Shown here: positions 4,803 to 13,358 of the stretch, piece after piece | Layout of the letters: each line of letters starts with the position of its first letter | Position numbering within the stretch: position 1 is the first letter of the stretch | Origin: Clostridiales bacterium | Lineage (GTDB): Bacteria > Bacillota_A > Clostridia > Lachnospirales > Bianqueaceae | Direction: 5' to 3' | Assembly (NCBI GenBank): GCA_019423265.1 | Contig: JAHZBS010000038.1 | Coordinates: 1 to 15,502, forward strand | Length of the DNA: 15,502 nucleotides | Program-made: the position numbers and the translations under genes | Notes under the pieces: model-generated | Database searches by the model: none | Seen by the model: the letters and a program-made list of their open reading frames with translations, nothing else | What the model was told of the DNA's origin: nothing

Positions 4803-7541
4803 ATGGATTACAGCAAACATTCAAATAGAAAGCGGCAGTGGAATAAGAGCAAGCACCCGGATAAGATTTATTCCCGGATCTGGCTCAATATCCTTCGGGT
4901 TGCCTGCGTCGGCGTACTCGTCTGCGGTTTCTCCCTGGCGGGCATCTTGCTGGGCGGCTTTATGGGAATTATCGATACGGCCCCTGACATCACCATGGAC
5001 TCGCTAGAGATAGATAAGCTGAGCACGTATATCTATGACCAGGACGGAAATGTAATCAACAAGATACGGACCGAGACCCAGCGCGTCTATATCCCCATCG
5101 AGGAGATGTCCGAAAATCTGCTGAAAGCAGTGGTCGCCGTGGAGGACTCCCGATTTTATGAACACAACGGGATTGACATCCAGGGGATCCTTCGCGCCGG
5201 CGTGGTGAATCTTCAGGCCAGCGATTCCGCCGAGGGCGGCAGTACGATCACGCAGCAGGTGATTAAGAACCTGGCCCTGACCACCGATAAAAACTGGACG
5301 CGCAAAATTCAGGAGTGGTATCTGGCGCTGCGCCTGGAATACGATTTGACACAGGAATATGGCCATGACCGCGCAAAGGATATGATCTTGGAGAAATATT
5401 TAAACTTTGTCAATCTAGGCAATTCCACATATGGCGTGGAGGCCGCCTCCAATCGATATTTCAACAAAAGCTCGAAGGACTTGACTCTGTCGGAGGCCGC
5501 GGTCTTGGCCGGCGTCATCAATGCCCCCACCCGCTACGATCCCATCAAAAATAAAAACGGGCAGAGCCAGCAGCGCCAACAGCTGGTTCTAAAGCGTATG
5601 CGGGATCAGGAGCTGATCACCGAGGCTGAATATCAGGAGGCGCTGGCGGATCCGGTATTTGACCGGATTGTGCAGCTCAACGACGATTATAAACAGAGCA
5701 ATGACGATGTGTATTCGTATTTCGTGGACGCCGTGCTGGATCAGGTGCAGGAGGATTTCGTTGACAAGCTGGGCATGACCAGCTCAGAAGCCTCCGATAA
5801 GCTGAACTACGGCGGACTTAAGATCTATATCACTCAGGATGCCTCCATTCAAGAAAAGGTGGACTCCATCCTGAATGATGCCAGCACATTCTCCGCGACG
5901 ACCCCCTATTATCAGGTCACATATTACCTAACCGTCTTTGACGAAAAGGAGCCTGACAATATGGAGCTGGCAGACAACTATTCCTTCGTCCAACTTCACA
6001 GGACAGAGGAGGCATGTTTAGCTGCCATTGAAGAGTATAAACAGATGAAGCTGCCGGAGGGCGCTGAGGTTGGCGAGGACTATGCGGAGCGGACAGAGAT
6101 CGTCCCGCAGCCCCAGGCCAGCATGAGCGTCATCGACTATCACAACGGCCACGTTCTGGCCCTATACGGCGGACGCGGCGAGAAGACACAGAACCGTGTG
6201 TTTAACCGCGCCGTCGATGCAGAGCGGCAGCCTGGTTCCACCTTTAAAATTATCGCTTCCTACGCCGCAGGGCTGGACACGGGGACAATCACAGCCGCAT
6301 CCGTCTTTGACGACGTTCCTTTCACCTACGGAGAGTGGTCTCCCGGCAACTGGTGGGGTAACTACTATGAGGGCCTCAGCAATGTGCGGCGAGGTATCGC
6401 TCGATCAATGAATATCGTCACCGTGAAAGCGATGCTGGAAACCGGCGTACAGACCAATTTCGAGTATGCGAAAAATTTCGGCTTTTCAACGCTGACCGAT
6501 GACAAGATGGTCCCCTCTCTCTGTCTCGGCGCTGCGGAGGTGACAAACCTAGAGCTGACCGCCGCCTACGGGGCCATTGCCAACGGAGGCGTATACATCG
6601 AACCGATTCTGTACACCCGGGTGGAGGACAGCGAGGGCAACCTCGTCCTGGAAAATGTACCGGAAAGTCACTCTGTCATTAAACCCACCACCGCCTGGCT
6701 GCTGACCGATATGATGCGCGACGTGGTGAAGGGCGCCAACGGTGGAACCGGAACAGCGGCAAGGTTTAGCACAAGCATGGATATCGCGGGAAAAACAGGG
6801 ACCACCTCCGAGGTGAACGACCAGGTATTCGCCGGCTATACGCCTTACTACGTCGCCGCTATCTGGACAGGTTTTGACCAAAATGTATACCGGGATTTCG
6901 ACGGGGACACCCAGGATCGCTCTCTGAAGCGGTCCTTCCAGATCGCCATTTGGGGCAAGGTTATGGGGGCGATCCATGAAGGGCTAGAGGCGAAAACCTT
7001 TGACCAGCCGGATGGAATCGTGCAGGCCAAGGTCTGCAAAAAATCCGGTTTGCTGGCAACTGAACTCTGCGAGGAGGCCGGTTGCGCCTATTCTGAGTAT
7101 TTTATCAGCGGCACCGTGCCTACGGATCACTGCGAGACCCATGTGGCGGTCACGGTCTGCAAGGAGAGCGGCTTGCCGCCAACGGAATACTGTCCGGACG
7201 ACCTGATCGAGACGAAAATCTTCATCCAACGGACCGCGGAGCAGCTGGAATCCATAAGTCCGGAGGACTACGACAAGATCCAGGATTTTGCCGACGAGCT
7301 CCCGGCCGGACAGACCCCCGATGATTCCTCCTCCGATACCAAATGCAATATCCACACGAAGGAGTGGTATGAGCAGCAGAATAACAGCAGCAACATCCTG
7401 GACATCCCCTTCCTGCCGCCGTGGTGGACTAGTGAAAGCAATTCCAGCTCCGATCCGAATACCTCATCTTCCACATCAAACTCCAATTCCACGCCGAATT
7501 ACTCCGATTCCTCTTCTCCGAATGAGGAATCCCGGCCGTAA
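4803..7541 (+). CDS. Class A penicillin-binding protein (PBP1A family)
   Basis: A bifunctional peptidoglycan synthase of 912 residues: polymerises glycan strands and cross-links stem peptides outside the membrane. A basic cytoplasmic tail and one membrane segment (about 27-52) come first. The GT51 glycosyltransferase domain follows, with EDSRFYEHNGID (catalytic Glu at 114) and GGSTITQQ. The transpeptidase domain has STFK (Ser479), SMN (Ser535) and KTG (Lys664). After it come two CK-SGL--TE-C repeats within a cysteine-rich segment (about 740-800) and a Ser/Asn/Pro-rich tail of about 50 residues. I chose the ATG at 4803 because GGAGG precedes it by six bases; an upstream in-frame ATG at 4758 lacks this and falls in the leader hairpin. 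It is a single-gene unit with its own promoter and terminator. Its neighbour yunB suggests, but does not show, a sporulation link. Confidence 0.95.
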   Translation: MDYSKHSNRKRQWNKSKHPDKIYSRIWLNILRVACVGVLVCGFSLAGILLGGFMGIIDTAPDITMDSLEIDKLSTYIYDQDGNVINKIRTETQRVYIPIEEMSENLLKAVVAVEDSRFYEHNGIDIQGILRAGVVNLQASDSAEGGSTITQQVIKNLALTTDKNWTRKIQEWYLALRLEYDLTQEYGHDRAKDMILEKYLNFVNLGNSTYGVEAASNRYFNKSSKDLTLSEAAVLAGVINAPTRYDPIKNKNGQSQQRQQLVLKRMRDQELITEAEYQEALADPVFDRIVQLNDDYKQSNDDVYSYFVDAVLDQVQEDFVDKLGMTSSEASDKLNYGGLKIYITQDASIQEKVDSILNDASTFSATTPYYQVTYYLTVFDEKEPDNMELADNYSFVQLHRTEEACLAAIEEYKQMKLPEGAEVGEDYAERTEIVPQPQASMSVIDYHNGHVLALYGGRGEKTQNRVFNRAVDAERQPGSTFKIIASYAAGLDTGTITAASVFDDVPFTYGEWSPGNWWGNYYEGLSNVRRGIARSMNIVTVKAMLETGVQTNFEYAKNFGFSTLTDDKMVPSLCLGAAEVTNLELTAAYGAIANGGVYIEPILYTRVEDSEGNLVLENVPESHSVIKPTTAWLLTDMMRDVVKGANGGTGTAARFSTSMDIAGKTGTTSEVNDQVFAGYTPYYVAAIWTGFDQNVYRDFDGDTQDRSLKRSFQIAIWGKVMGAIHEGLEAKTFDQPDGIVQAKVCKKSGLLATELCEEAGCAYSEYFISGTVPTDHCETHVAVTVCKESGLPPTEYCPDDLIETKIFIQRTAEQLESISPEDYDKIQDFADELPAGQTPDDSSSDTKCNIHTKEWYEQQNNSSNILDIPFLPPWWTSESNSSSDPNTSSSTSNSNSTPNYSDSSSPNEESRP

Positions 7542-7544
7542 AAA

Positions 7545-7582
7545 AGAACGCCAACGTCTTCGGACGGCTGGCGTTCTCTTTG
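7545..7582. terminator. Bidirectional rho-independent terminator
   Basis: AGAACGCCA (7545-7553) pairs with TGGCGTTCT (7569-7577), and inside it CGTC pairs with GACG around a UUCG tetraloop (7559-7562). CTTTGTT follows on the plus strand and TTTTTT follows on the minus strand. It lies between convergent genes, three bases after the PBP stop and just past the end of the DUF305 gene, and should serve both. Confidence 0.9.
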
Positions 7583-7588
7583 TTAAGC

Positions 7589-8167
7589 TCAGGCGCAGGC
7601 GCCAAGGCACCGCAGCAAGCGTTCCATCTCCCGTATCCCGGCGCGCTGGGATACGAGAATCGCCTGAATAATTGGATCAAGCTCCGGGCAGATGGAGAAC
7701 CGCAGGGCATTTTCGCACATTCGAAGTGCGCCCCGGTGGTGGGGAATCATTTCCCGCATAAAATTGGCATTGATATCATTCGTTGCGCCGGCTGTCCGCA
7801 TCTCGCAAAACATGGTCTCAGCAATCTGGTCAAATCGGCGCTGGTAGAGACGCAGATCCTGTTCCGAACTACACAGTTCGCTACACCGATCCAGCACACA
7901 CATCATATTCTCAATACTGCGCATCTGTTCGGCTATAATATTGGTGGCGATGTTCTGCAAGGGGACAAAGGTTGTATACTGTAGGATATTGTATGACATA
8001 TCGATGGCCGCTTTATGGTGGGGAACCATCTGGACAATGAAATTGTGGGAAATGCTATTCTCCAGCTTCGCATCCGTCATCCCGCGAACCATTTCGTCCA
8101 GGATCTCATAGAAACAGGTAAGATACTTCTTGGTCACTTGACTGAATTCGCATTGATGATGCATCAT
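7589..8167 (-). CDS. Protein with two tandem DUF305 domains
   Basis: A 192-residue, all-helical, probably cytoplasmic protein with no signal peptide. It holds two copies of the DUF305 signature: FIVQMVPHHKAAIDM with His50-His51 and a following EQMRSIENM (about 80-88), then FMREMIPHHRGALRM with His143-His144 and SQRAGIREM (about 173-181). DUF305 domains are ferritin-like four-helix units with conserved His and Met residues; some are linked to copper or other metals, but no function is established here. The protein is notably rich in Met and Cys and begins MMHH. AGAGG precedes the ATG by seven bases. It follows the mannosidase gene by about 68 bases with no terminator between, so co-transcription is possible. 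Confidence 0.85.
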   Translation of the reverse strand: MMHHQCEFSQVTKKYLTCFYEILDEMVRGMTDAKLENSISHNFIVQMVPHHKAAIDMSYNILQYTTFVPLQNIATNIIAEQMRSIENMMCVLDRCSELCSSEQDLRLYQRRFDQIAETMFCEMRTAGATNDINANFMREMIPHHRGALRMCENALRFSICPELDPIIQAILVSQRAGIREMERLLRCLGACA

Positions 8168-8235
8168 GTTTCGTCCTCTCCTTTCTCTCTACTAGTGTAT
8201 GAGCCAGAAGAGGAACTTGTGACAGGCCCGCTTCG

Positions 8236-11200
8236 CTATCTGGCAGATTTCATCTGCGAAAATTTGACTTTATAATTGCGGATCTCAAAGGGCTTGAGCA
8301 CTGTCTGGATTCGATCTCCCGTTTGCCACGCCTCCTGTTCCTCCTCCAGAATATTGCACAGCGCAAAGGCCTGAATTCCAAAATCCGAAGTGATCGTCAC
8401 CGGCGCCCTTCCGCCATGGCACTCGTGGACTCGCAGCACAAGGCAATCCTCGTCTTCCGCCTTTTTTACCGCATCGATGCAGATCTGATTTGACGATAGG
8501 GCGAAGAGCTGCCGTCCCGCGGCTACCGACCCGCCCTCTGCCCATATCAGGGGGAGATTCAGCGCGGTGCCTTCCTCTATGGTCCCGCCATCCAGAAGGC
8601 CCCCTACATGGGGATATAGGGAATAGGTAAAAGAGTGAACTCCCATATCCGCCTCCGTGTCAGGACTCTTAGAACTCTTCAGCAGTGACAGTTTCACAGT
8701 GCGATCCTTAATATTGTACCCATATTTGCAGTCGTTCAGAAGGCTGACGCCGTACCCTGCCTCTGACAGATCGGCCCATTTATGGCCGACCACCTCAAAC
8801 CGCGCCCAATCCCAACTGGTGTTAAAGTGTGTCGGCCGCTCTACATGGCCGTACTGGATGTCATACGTGGCCTTCGTGCTGCGGATATTCGTCTCAAAGG
8901 CGACCTTCAACAGCCTATGGTCTTCATGCCAATCCACCTGCGTTTCAAAGTCGATACGGCGACTATCCCTGTACACCACCATCCTCTGACAGATTGTAGA
9001 GCGGTTGTAGCGGTACGCCATCCCCAGCACCGCCTTCAAAGGTCCACTCTCGACTAGGTGCGCCGGCTCGACCAAAGCCGCCTCTTCCCTCTTCTGTGTG
9101 TAAAAAATATCAATATCCCAGGCATCGTGGGCCATGGGCTTATCCTCGAAAATTTCAAGAATATTCCCACGGCCACCTTCCGCTAAGATCTGGCGGTCTT
9201 GCTCTCTGTCATATATCCGGCTCAGGGCGCCATTTTCTGTCCAAGCGATGGCATAGTAGGGGGTCTCCAGTGTCCTCGCACTCAAATCCACGGATACCCA
9301 ATCAGCATCCTTCTGGGCCTGCCCAAAGGCACAATAGATTGTTTCACAGGAGAGAGGTTTGATCTGAACTAAAACTTCTGCAAATCCATCGGCCACCTGT
9401 GCCTCAAGCGCTTGTCCCTGTGCATTGGTATACTTCTCAAACCCTTCAGAGACAGGAAGCCGCACCCTATCCTTCCGCGGGAAGCTGGAAAAATTATACA
9501 CCGTAACTGCCCGCTCATCCGCCCGGGATAAGCGGTTCAGCGCCTCCGCCTCGATGCGCTCCACCTGCCCCAATGTAGCCGCATACTCCTTCGCGCTGTC
9601 CTCATACACTTCGCGGATGGACGAACCCGGGATGATATCATGAAATTGATTTCTAAGCACAGTTTCCCAGCAATCATACAGCGCCCCGCCTTCATAGATG
9701 CCGCCCGAGAGATACGCCATAGAGGACAGCCATTCCGCTTGGGCAAGCTTGAATTCCAATAGGCGATTCATCTTTTTGTTGTGCGCCTGGGTCGTATAGG
9801 TACCGCGGTGGTACTCTAAATACAGCTCGCCGTCCCATGTCGCCACCTCCGTCCCTGCGGCGCTGGCATCCCGGTGTATCCCATCGAAAAATTCAGCCGC
9901 CGTCCCGGTCTTTACATGGGGCAGCCCGGGGATCGCATCCATGGCACGGCGCATCTTCAACATATCGCGGTTGACACCGCCGCCGCCGTCACCGTATCCG
10001 TAGGAGATCAGCGTATCATGGCTGATCTCCTTATTCTTGAATTTCTTCCAGCTGCCTATTACGCTGTGAGGATTCAGATAGCCATTGTAGGTAGAGTACC
10101 GGTTGTCAAAGCTAGCGCCTTCGCCGGGCACCTCGATAAAATACGTCAGAACCTCCGAGCCATCCATCCCACGCCACCAAAATAAATCGTTAGGAATGGT
10201 GTTGAACTGATTCCAGCTGATTTTCGTCGTCATGAAGGTTTTAAGCCCGCAGAGCTTCATAATCTGTGGCAGAGCCCAGCTGTAGCCAAAGACATCCGGA
10301 AGCCAAAGATACTGACAGGTGACGCCCATTTCATTCTTGAGATATCGAATTCCGTGCTGAAACTGTCTGGCAAGGCTTTCTCCGGACGTGACATTGCAAT
10401 CCGCTTCCAGCCACATGCCTCCGTCCGCTTCCCATCTTCCCTCTCTCACCTTTTCCCGGATCTTAGCAAAGAGCTCCGGGCAGTCTTCCTGGATATACCG
10501 GTACAGCTGTGGCTGCGTCTGGAGAAATATATACTCGTCAAATTCCTCCATCAGCCGAAGAACCGTGCTAAAGGAACGCATCGCTTTTTCTCTCGTGTGC
10601 TTCAGTCTCCACAGCCACGCCACATCAATATGCGTGTGCCCCACACAGTGAACGGTGATATCGCTCCGCTTTTCCAGCCTTCCAAGTTCCTCCAGCAGGA
10701 CTGTCAGGGCATCCTCCACCGTGCGGTGAAAAGCATCCGCGTCCCAATTGATCTCCAAAAGAGCCTTATCCAGCGCCTGCATCAATTCATAGCGCTCACA
10801 GCGGTCTTTTTCCAGCAGCCCAATGGTCTCCGCAACCGCTTTCGCGTAATAATAAAACTGATCCGCCGCCTTGTGGAGATAGCCGATCTCCGCCTGCGAA
10901 ACCCGATGACGCTGTTCCCTCCTGGGCCCCCCTCCTTCAAGTCCGGTCCACAGCATAAAGGTTAGTTCCGTCTCCTGACCTTGATAGCTCTGGAATACAA
11001 CGTCAGGATGATTCGTATCGACCCCCTGATACGGGTGGCCATCGACATAGAGCAGCGCTTCAAACCCACTGTTATGCCCACCCCCTGTCTTCCCGAAATC
11101 GAACCGCCCCACGACTTCATACCCCTCGCGGGCCTGTGGCATAACCACCTTCTTTTGCACCCACAGATAGCGGTCGCGGCCTTGAAAATCGTCTCCCACA

Positions 11201-11364
11201 TTCAGCGTTCCACCTTGGATGTGGTCAGGCATGGAACAGTACACCGCATCAACCCCCAACGTCCCCTCCATGGCCGTCAACGGCGCGATACTGACCATAT
11301 CCACGTACCGGCGATCTTCCAATTCCCTTACCCGACATGCAAACTTTTCCTCTGTATAAAACAC
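8236..11364 (-). CDS. Alpha-mannosidase, glycoside hydrolase family 38
   Basis: A 1042-residue cytoplasmic enzyme (no signal peptide) that hydrolyses alpha-mannosides. After an N-terminal domain of about 235 residues, the catalytic domain begins with GHTHIDVAWLW, the metal-binding His245 and Asp247 being characteristic. WLPDVFGYSWALPQ holds the predicted nucleophile Asp357. DGGGGVNRDML and NQFHDIIPGSSIREVYEDS follow, then a beta-sandwich C-terminal half with YGHVERPTHFNTSWDWARFE. This is the layout of bacterial GH38 enzymes such as Streptococcus SpGH38 and MngB. Translation starts at a GTG (11364-11362) with AAAGGGG seven bases upstream; the next in-frame ATG is about 22 codons later and would cut the domain. 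No sugar transporter or regulator is adjacent, so the natural substrate is unknown. Confidence 0.95.
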   Translation of the reverse strand: MFYTEEKFACRVRELEDRRYVDMVSIAPLTAMEGTLGVDAVYCSMPDHIQGGTLNVGDDFQGRDRYLWVQKKVVMPQAREGYEVVGRFDFGKTGGGHNSGFEALLYVDGHPYQGVDTNHPDVVFQSYQGQETELTFMLWTGLEGGGPRREQRHRVSQAEIGYLHKAADQFYYYAKAVAETIGLLEKDRCERYELMQALDKALLEINWDADAFHRTVEDALTVLLEELGRLEKRSDITVHCVGHTHIDVAWLWRLKHTREKAMRSFSTVLRLMEEFDEYIFLQTQPQLYRYIQEDCPELFAKIREKVREGRWEADGGMWLEADCNVTSGESLARQFQHGIRYLKNEMGVTCQYLWLPDVFGYSWALPQIMKLCGLKTFMTTKISWNQFNTIPNDLFWWRGMDGSEVLTYFIEVPGEGASFDNRYSTYNGYLNPHSVIGSWKKFKNKEISHDTLISYGYGDGGGGVNRDMLKMRRAMDAIPGLPHVKTGTAAEFFDGIHRDASAAGTEVATWDGELYLEYHRGTYTTQAHNKKMNRLLEFKLAQAEWLSSMAYLSGGIYEGGALYDCWETVLRNQFHDIIPGSSIREVYEDSAKEYAATLGQVERIEAEALNRLSRADERAVTVYNFSSFPRKDRVRLPVSEGFEKYTNAQGQALEAQVADGFAEVLVQIKPLSCETIYCAFGQAQKDADWVSVDLSARTLETPYYAIAWTENGALSRIYDREQDRQILAEGGRGNILEIFEDKPMAHDAWDIDIFYTQKREEAALVEPAHLVESGPLKAVLGMAYRYNRSTICQRMVVYRDSRRIDFETQVDWHEDHRLLKVAFETNIRSTKATYDIQYGHVERPTHFNTSWDWARFEVVGHKWADLSEAGYGVSLLNDCKYGYNIKDRTVKLSLLKSSKSPDTEADMGVHSFTYSLYPHVGGLLDGGTIEEGTALNLPLIWAEGGSVAAGRQLFALSSNQICIDAVKKAEDEDCLVLRVHECHGGRAPVTITSDFGIQAFALCNILEEEQEAWQTGDRIQTVLKPFEIRNYKVKFSQMKSAR

Positions 11365-11400
11365 CCGGCTACCCCTTTCTTAAATCCATTTTATAAATTT

Positions 11401-11429
11401 ATGGTATCAGCTTTTGGGTGTAACGTCAA
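11401..11429 (-). promoter_or_regulatory. Sigma-A promoter of the mannosidase gene
   Basis: TTGACG (11429-11424), a 17-base spacer and TACCAT (11406-11401) on the minus strand, with TGA making an extended -10. It sits about ten bases beyond the T-run of the spoVA terminator, so the mannosidase and DUF305 genes appear insulated from the spore operon and vegetatively expressed. Confidence 0.65.
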
Positions 11430-11438
11430 TATAAAGAT

Positions 11439-11480
11439 TAAAAAATTGCAAAACAAAAGCTCCATCCATAATGGAGCTTT
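11439..11480 (-). terminator. Rho-independent terminator of the spoVA operon
   Basis: On the minus strand AAAGCTCCAT pairs perfectly with ATGGAGCTTT (positions 11480-11471 and 11465-11456) around a five-base loop, followed by TTTTGCAATTTTTT. It begins six bases after the spoVAE stop codon, so the operon ends here and lacks spoVAEA and spoVAF. Confidence 0.88.
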
Positions 11481-11486
11481 GCCGCT

Positions 11487-11843
11487 CTATTTTTTTGATT
11501 GGGGATTAAATAATACAGACGCCAAATATCCAAATAGGATGGCAGCGCCGACGCCGCCGGCTGCCGCCTTAAAAGGTCCCGTAAATACGCCCAGTATGCC
11601 GGAACTTTGCACCTCTTCCATGGCGCCCTTGGCCAGGGTATAGCCAAAGCCCGTCAGGGGAATGGTGGCGCCGGCTCCCGCGAAATCAACCAAGGGTTGA
11701 TACAGGCCCAGTCCCGTCAGGATAGCCCCTGCCACAACGAAAATGACGACGATTCTAGCCGGCGTCAGCTTCGTGCGCTGTAACAAAATCTGTCCCACCA
11801 CACAAATGAGTCCTCCTACGATAAATGCTTTTACAAACTCCAC
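11487..11843 (-). CDS. spoVAE: Stage V sporulation protein AE (SpoVAEb type)
   Basis: A 118-residue membrane protein, close to the 116 residues of Bacillus SpoVAEb. It is part of the inner-spore-membrane SpoVA complex that moves calcium-dipicolinate into the developing spore and releases it in germination. About four hydrophobic segments are seen. The protein shares KAF(V/I)VGGLICV(V/L)GQ and FAGAG..IP.TGF with SpoVAC in the same operon, so the two are paralogues. The start is a GTG (11843-11841) with AGGAGG eight bases upstream. It follows spoVAD by 12 bases and is the last gene of the operon. Forespore (sigma-G) expression is expected from the family; the promoter is not local. Confidence 0.93.
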   Translation of the reverse strand: MEFVKAFIVGGLICVVGQILLQRTKLTPARIVVIFVVAGAILTGLGLYQPLVDFAGAGATIPLTGFGYTLAKGAMEEVQSSGILGVFTGPFKAAAGGVGAAILFGYLASVLFNPQSKK

Positions 11844-11855
11844 CGCAAACTCCTC

Positions 11856-12866
11856 CTATTCCTTCTCAATGACAACGGCGTGCGCTACGCAGGGGATGCT
11901 CTCCCCCTGCTGAGTGCTCAGAGGGCTTAGCAGCGCGCCGGTCGGGATCAACAGCACTCGATGAAACGCCCCCTTTTGGATCTCCGATAGCAGATATCCT
12001 GCCATGGTGACAGCGGAGCAGCCACAGCCGCTTCCGCCCCCATGGGTATCCTGCGCTTCCTTATCATAAATCTGGATTCCACAGTCTGTATACCGCTCAT
12101 CCAGCAGGAACCCATCTTTTTCAAGCAGCTCCCGGGTCAGCTGGGTCCCGTAGTATCCCAGGTCTCCGGTGATAATCAGATCATAGTAATCGGGACCCCG
12201 GTTCAGATCTTGGAAGTGAGCCTTCATAACGTCGGCCGCCGCCGGCGCCATGGCTCCCCCCATGTTGAACGCATCCTTGATCCCGTAGTCCACGATCTTC
12301 CCCGCTGTAGCCGCCGTAATACGCGGCCCCTCTCCATTGGCCCCTAGAACGAGGCTGCCGCTTCCCGTCACGGTCCAAGTTGCATAGAGGGGCCTCTGGC
12401 TTCCGTAGTTCAGCGGCATTCGGAATTGTTTTTCCGACGTACAGAAATGGCTGGAGGCGGAGACCGCCACATAATCGGCAAATCCTCCGTCAAGCAGCAT
12501 GGCGCCAACCTCCATGGAGAGTCCCATGGTGGAGCATGCTCCGTACATCCCCAAAAAAGGAATCGAGAAATCGCGGATAGCAAAATGCGAGGCTGTCAGC
12601 TGATTCAGCAAGTCCCCAGCCAAAATATACTGAATGTTCTCCTCTTTCAGCCCTGCCTTTTCAATGGCAAGGGTGATGGCGCGTTTCATAAGCTTGCTCT
12701 CCGCCTTCTCCCAGGACTTCTCACCGTCCATCTCGTCCTTCCAGATCTCGTCGAAATAGGATGCAAGCGGCCCCTGCCCTTCTTTCGGTCCCACGACGCT
12801 AGCACCCGACACGATCACCGGAGGTCGATCAAACACCACCGTCTGTGTCCCAACATGTTTCCCCAT
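11856..12866 (-). CDS. spoVAD: Stage V sporulation protein AD
   Basis: A 336-residue soluble protein with a thiolase-like fold, near the 338 residues of Bacillus SpoVAD. It binds dipicolinic acid and works with the SpoVA membrane subunits. Characteristic stretches are QTVVFDRPPVIVSGASVVGP at the start, GDLLNQLTASHFAIRDFSIP (about 84-103), MYGACSTMGLSMEVG with Cys111, SEKQFRMPLNYGSQRP and HGGGSGCGCSA near residue 275. It has no membrane segment. GGAGG precedes the ATG by nine bases. It lies between spoVAC (13-base gap) and spoVAE (12-base gap), the conserved order. Confidence 0.97.
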   Translation of the reverse strand: MGKHVGTQTVVFDRPPVIVSGASVVGPKEGQGPLASYFDEIWKDEMDGEKSWEKAESKLMKRAITLAIEKAGLKEENIQYILAGDLLNQLTASHFAIRDFSIPFLGMYGACSTMGLSMEVGAMLLDGGFADYVAVSASSHFCTSEKQFRMPLNYGSQRPLYATWTVTGSGSLVLGANGEGPRITAATAGKIVDYGIKDAFNMGGAMAPAAADVMKAHFQDLNRGPDYYDLIITGDLGYYGTQLTRELLEKDGFLLDERYTDCGIQIYDKEAQDTHGGGSGCGCSAVTMAGYLLSEIQKGAFHRVLLIPTGALLSPLSTQQGESIPCVAHAVVIEKE

Positions 12867-12879
12867 TGTCTCTCGCCTC

Positions 12880-13326
12880 CTATCCTACAAAATATGAAAT
12901 CAGTCCCACAATCGCGGAAGCCAAAACCCCGTAGACCAACACAGGTCCCGCGATGGTAAACATCTTCGCGCCCAGGCCGAGGATGAATCCCTCTTTCTTA
13001 AATTCAATAGCCGAGGATACAATTCCATTGGCAAAGCCCGTAATGGGAATGATGGACCCGGCGCCCGCAAATTTTCCCAGGTTATCGTACCATCCGGCTC
13101 CCGTGAGAAAGGATCCGAGAAAGATCATGGAGATACTCGTCCACGTGGCTGCCAACTGCCGGTCCGCGCCAAAATTCATGATCCAGGTATTAATCATCTG
13201 TCCAAGCACACAGATCAATCCGCCCACTACAAAGGCTTTCAGACATCCTGTCAATAGATTGGTCTGGGGGCAGACCTGCTCCACCCTCTTTTGATACTGT
13301 TTTTTTTGCTCCATCGTAATATCCAT
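12880..13326 (-). CDS. spoVAC: Stage V sporulation protein AC
   Basis: A 148-residue membrane protein (Bacillus SpoVAC is about 150). In Bacillus this subunit behaves as a mechanosensitive channel component for dipicolinic acid. A basic N-terminal tail (QKKQYQKRVEQVCPQTN) precedes the first membrane segment LKAFVVGGLICVLGQMI. The signature FAGAGSIIPITGFANGIVSSAIEFKKEGFILGLGAKMF follows and a last hydrophobic helix ends in FVG. AGAGGAG precedes the ATG by six bases. It is 32 bases downstream of spoVAB and 13 bases upstream of spoVAD, so it is inside the operon. Confidence 0.97.
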   Translation of the reverse strand: MDITMEQKKQYQKRVEQVCPQTNLLTGCLKAFVVGGLICVLGQMINTWIMNFGADRQLAATWTSISMIFLGSFLTGAGWYDNLGKFAGAGSIIPITGFANGIVSSAIEFKKEGFILGLGAKMFTIAGPVLVYGVLASAIVGLISYFVG

Positions 13327-13358
13327 TTTGATTCTCCTCTTCTAAACTCATAGACTTT

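Noticed and set aside
10354..10965. A 203-codon open frame on the plus strand
   Set aside because: It lies entirely antisense to the catalytic domain of the GH38 mannosidase, has no ribosome binding site, and its sequence has no recognisable domain.
10981..11643. A 220-codon open frame on the plus strand
   Set aside because: It runs through the mannosidase start, its promoter, the spoVA terminator and spoVAE in antisense, which a real gene would not do.
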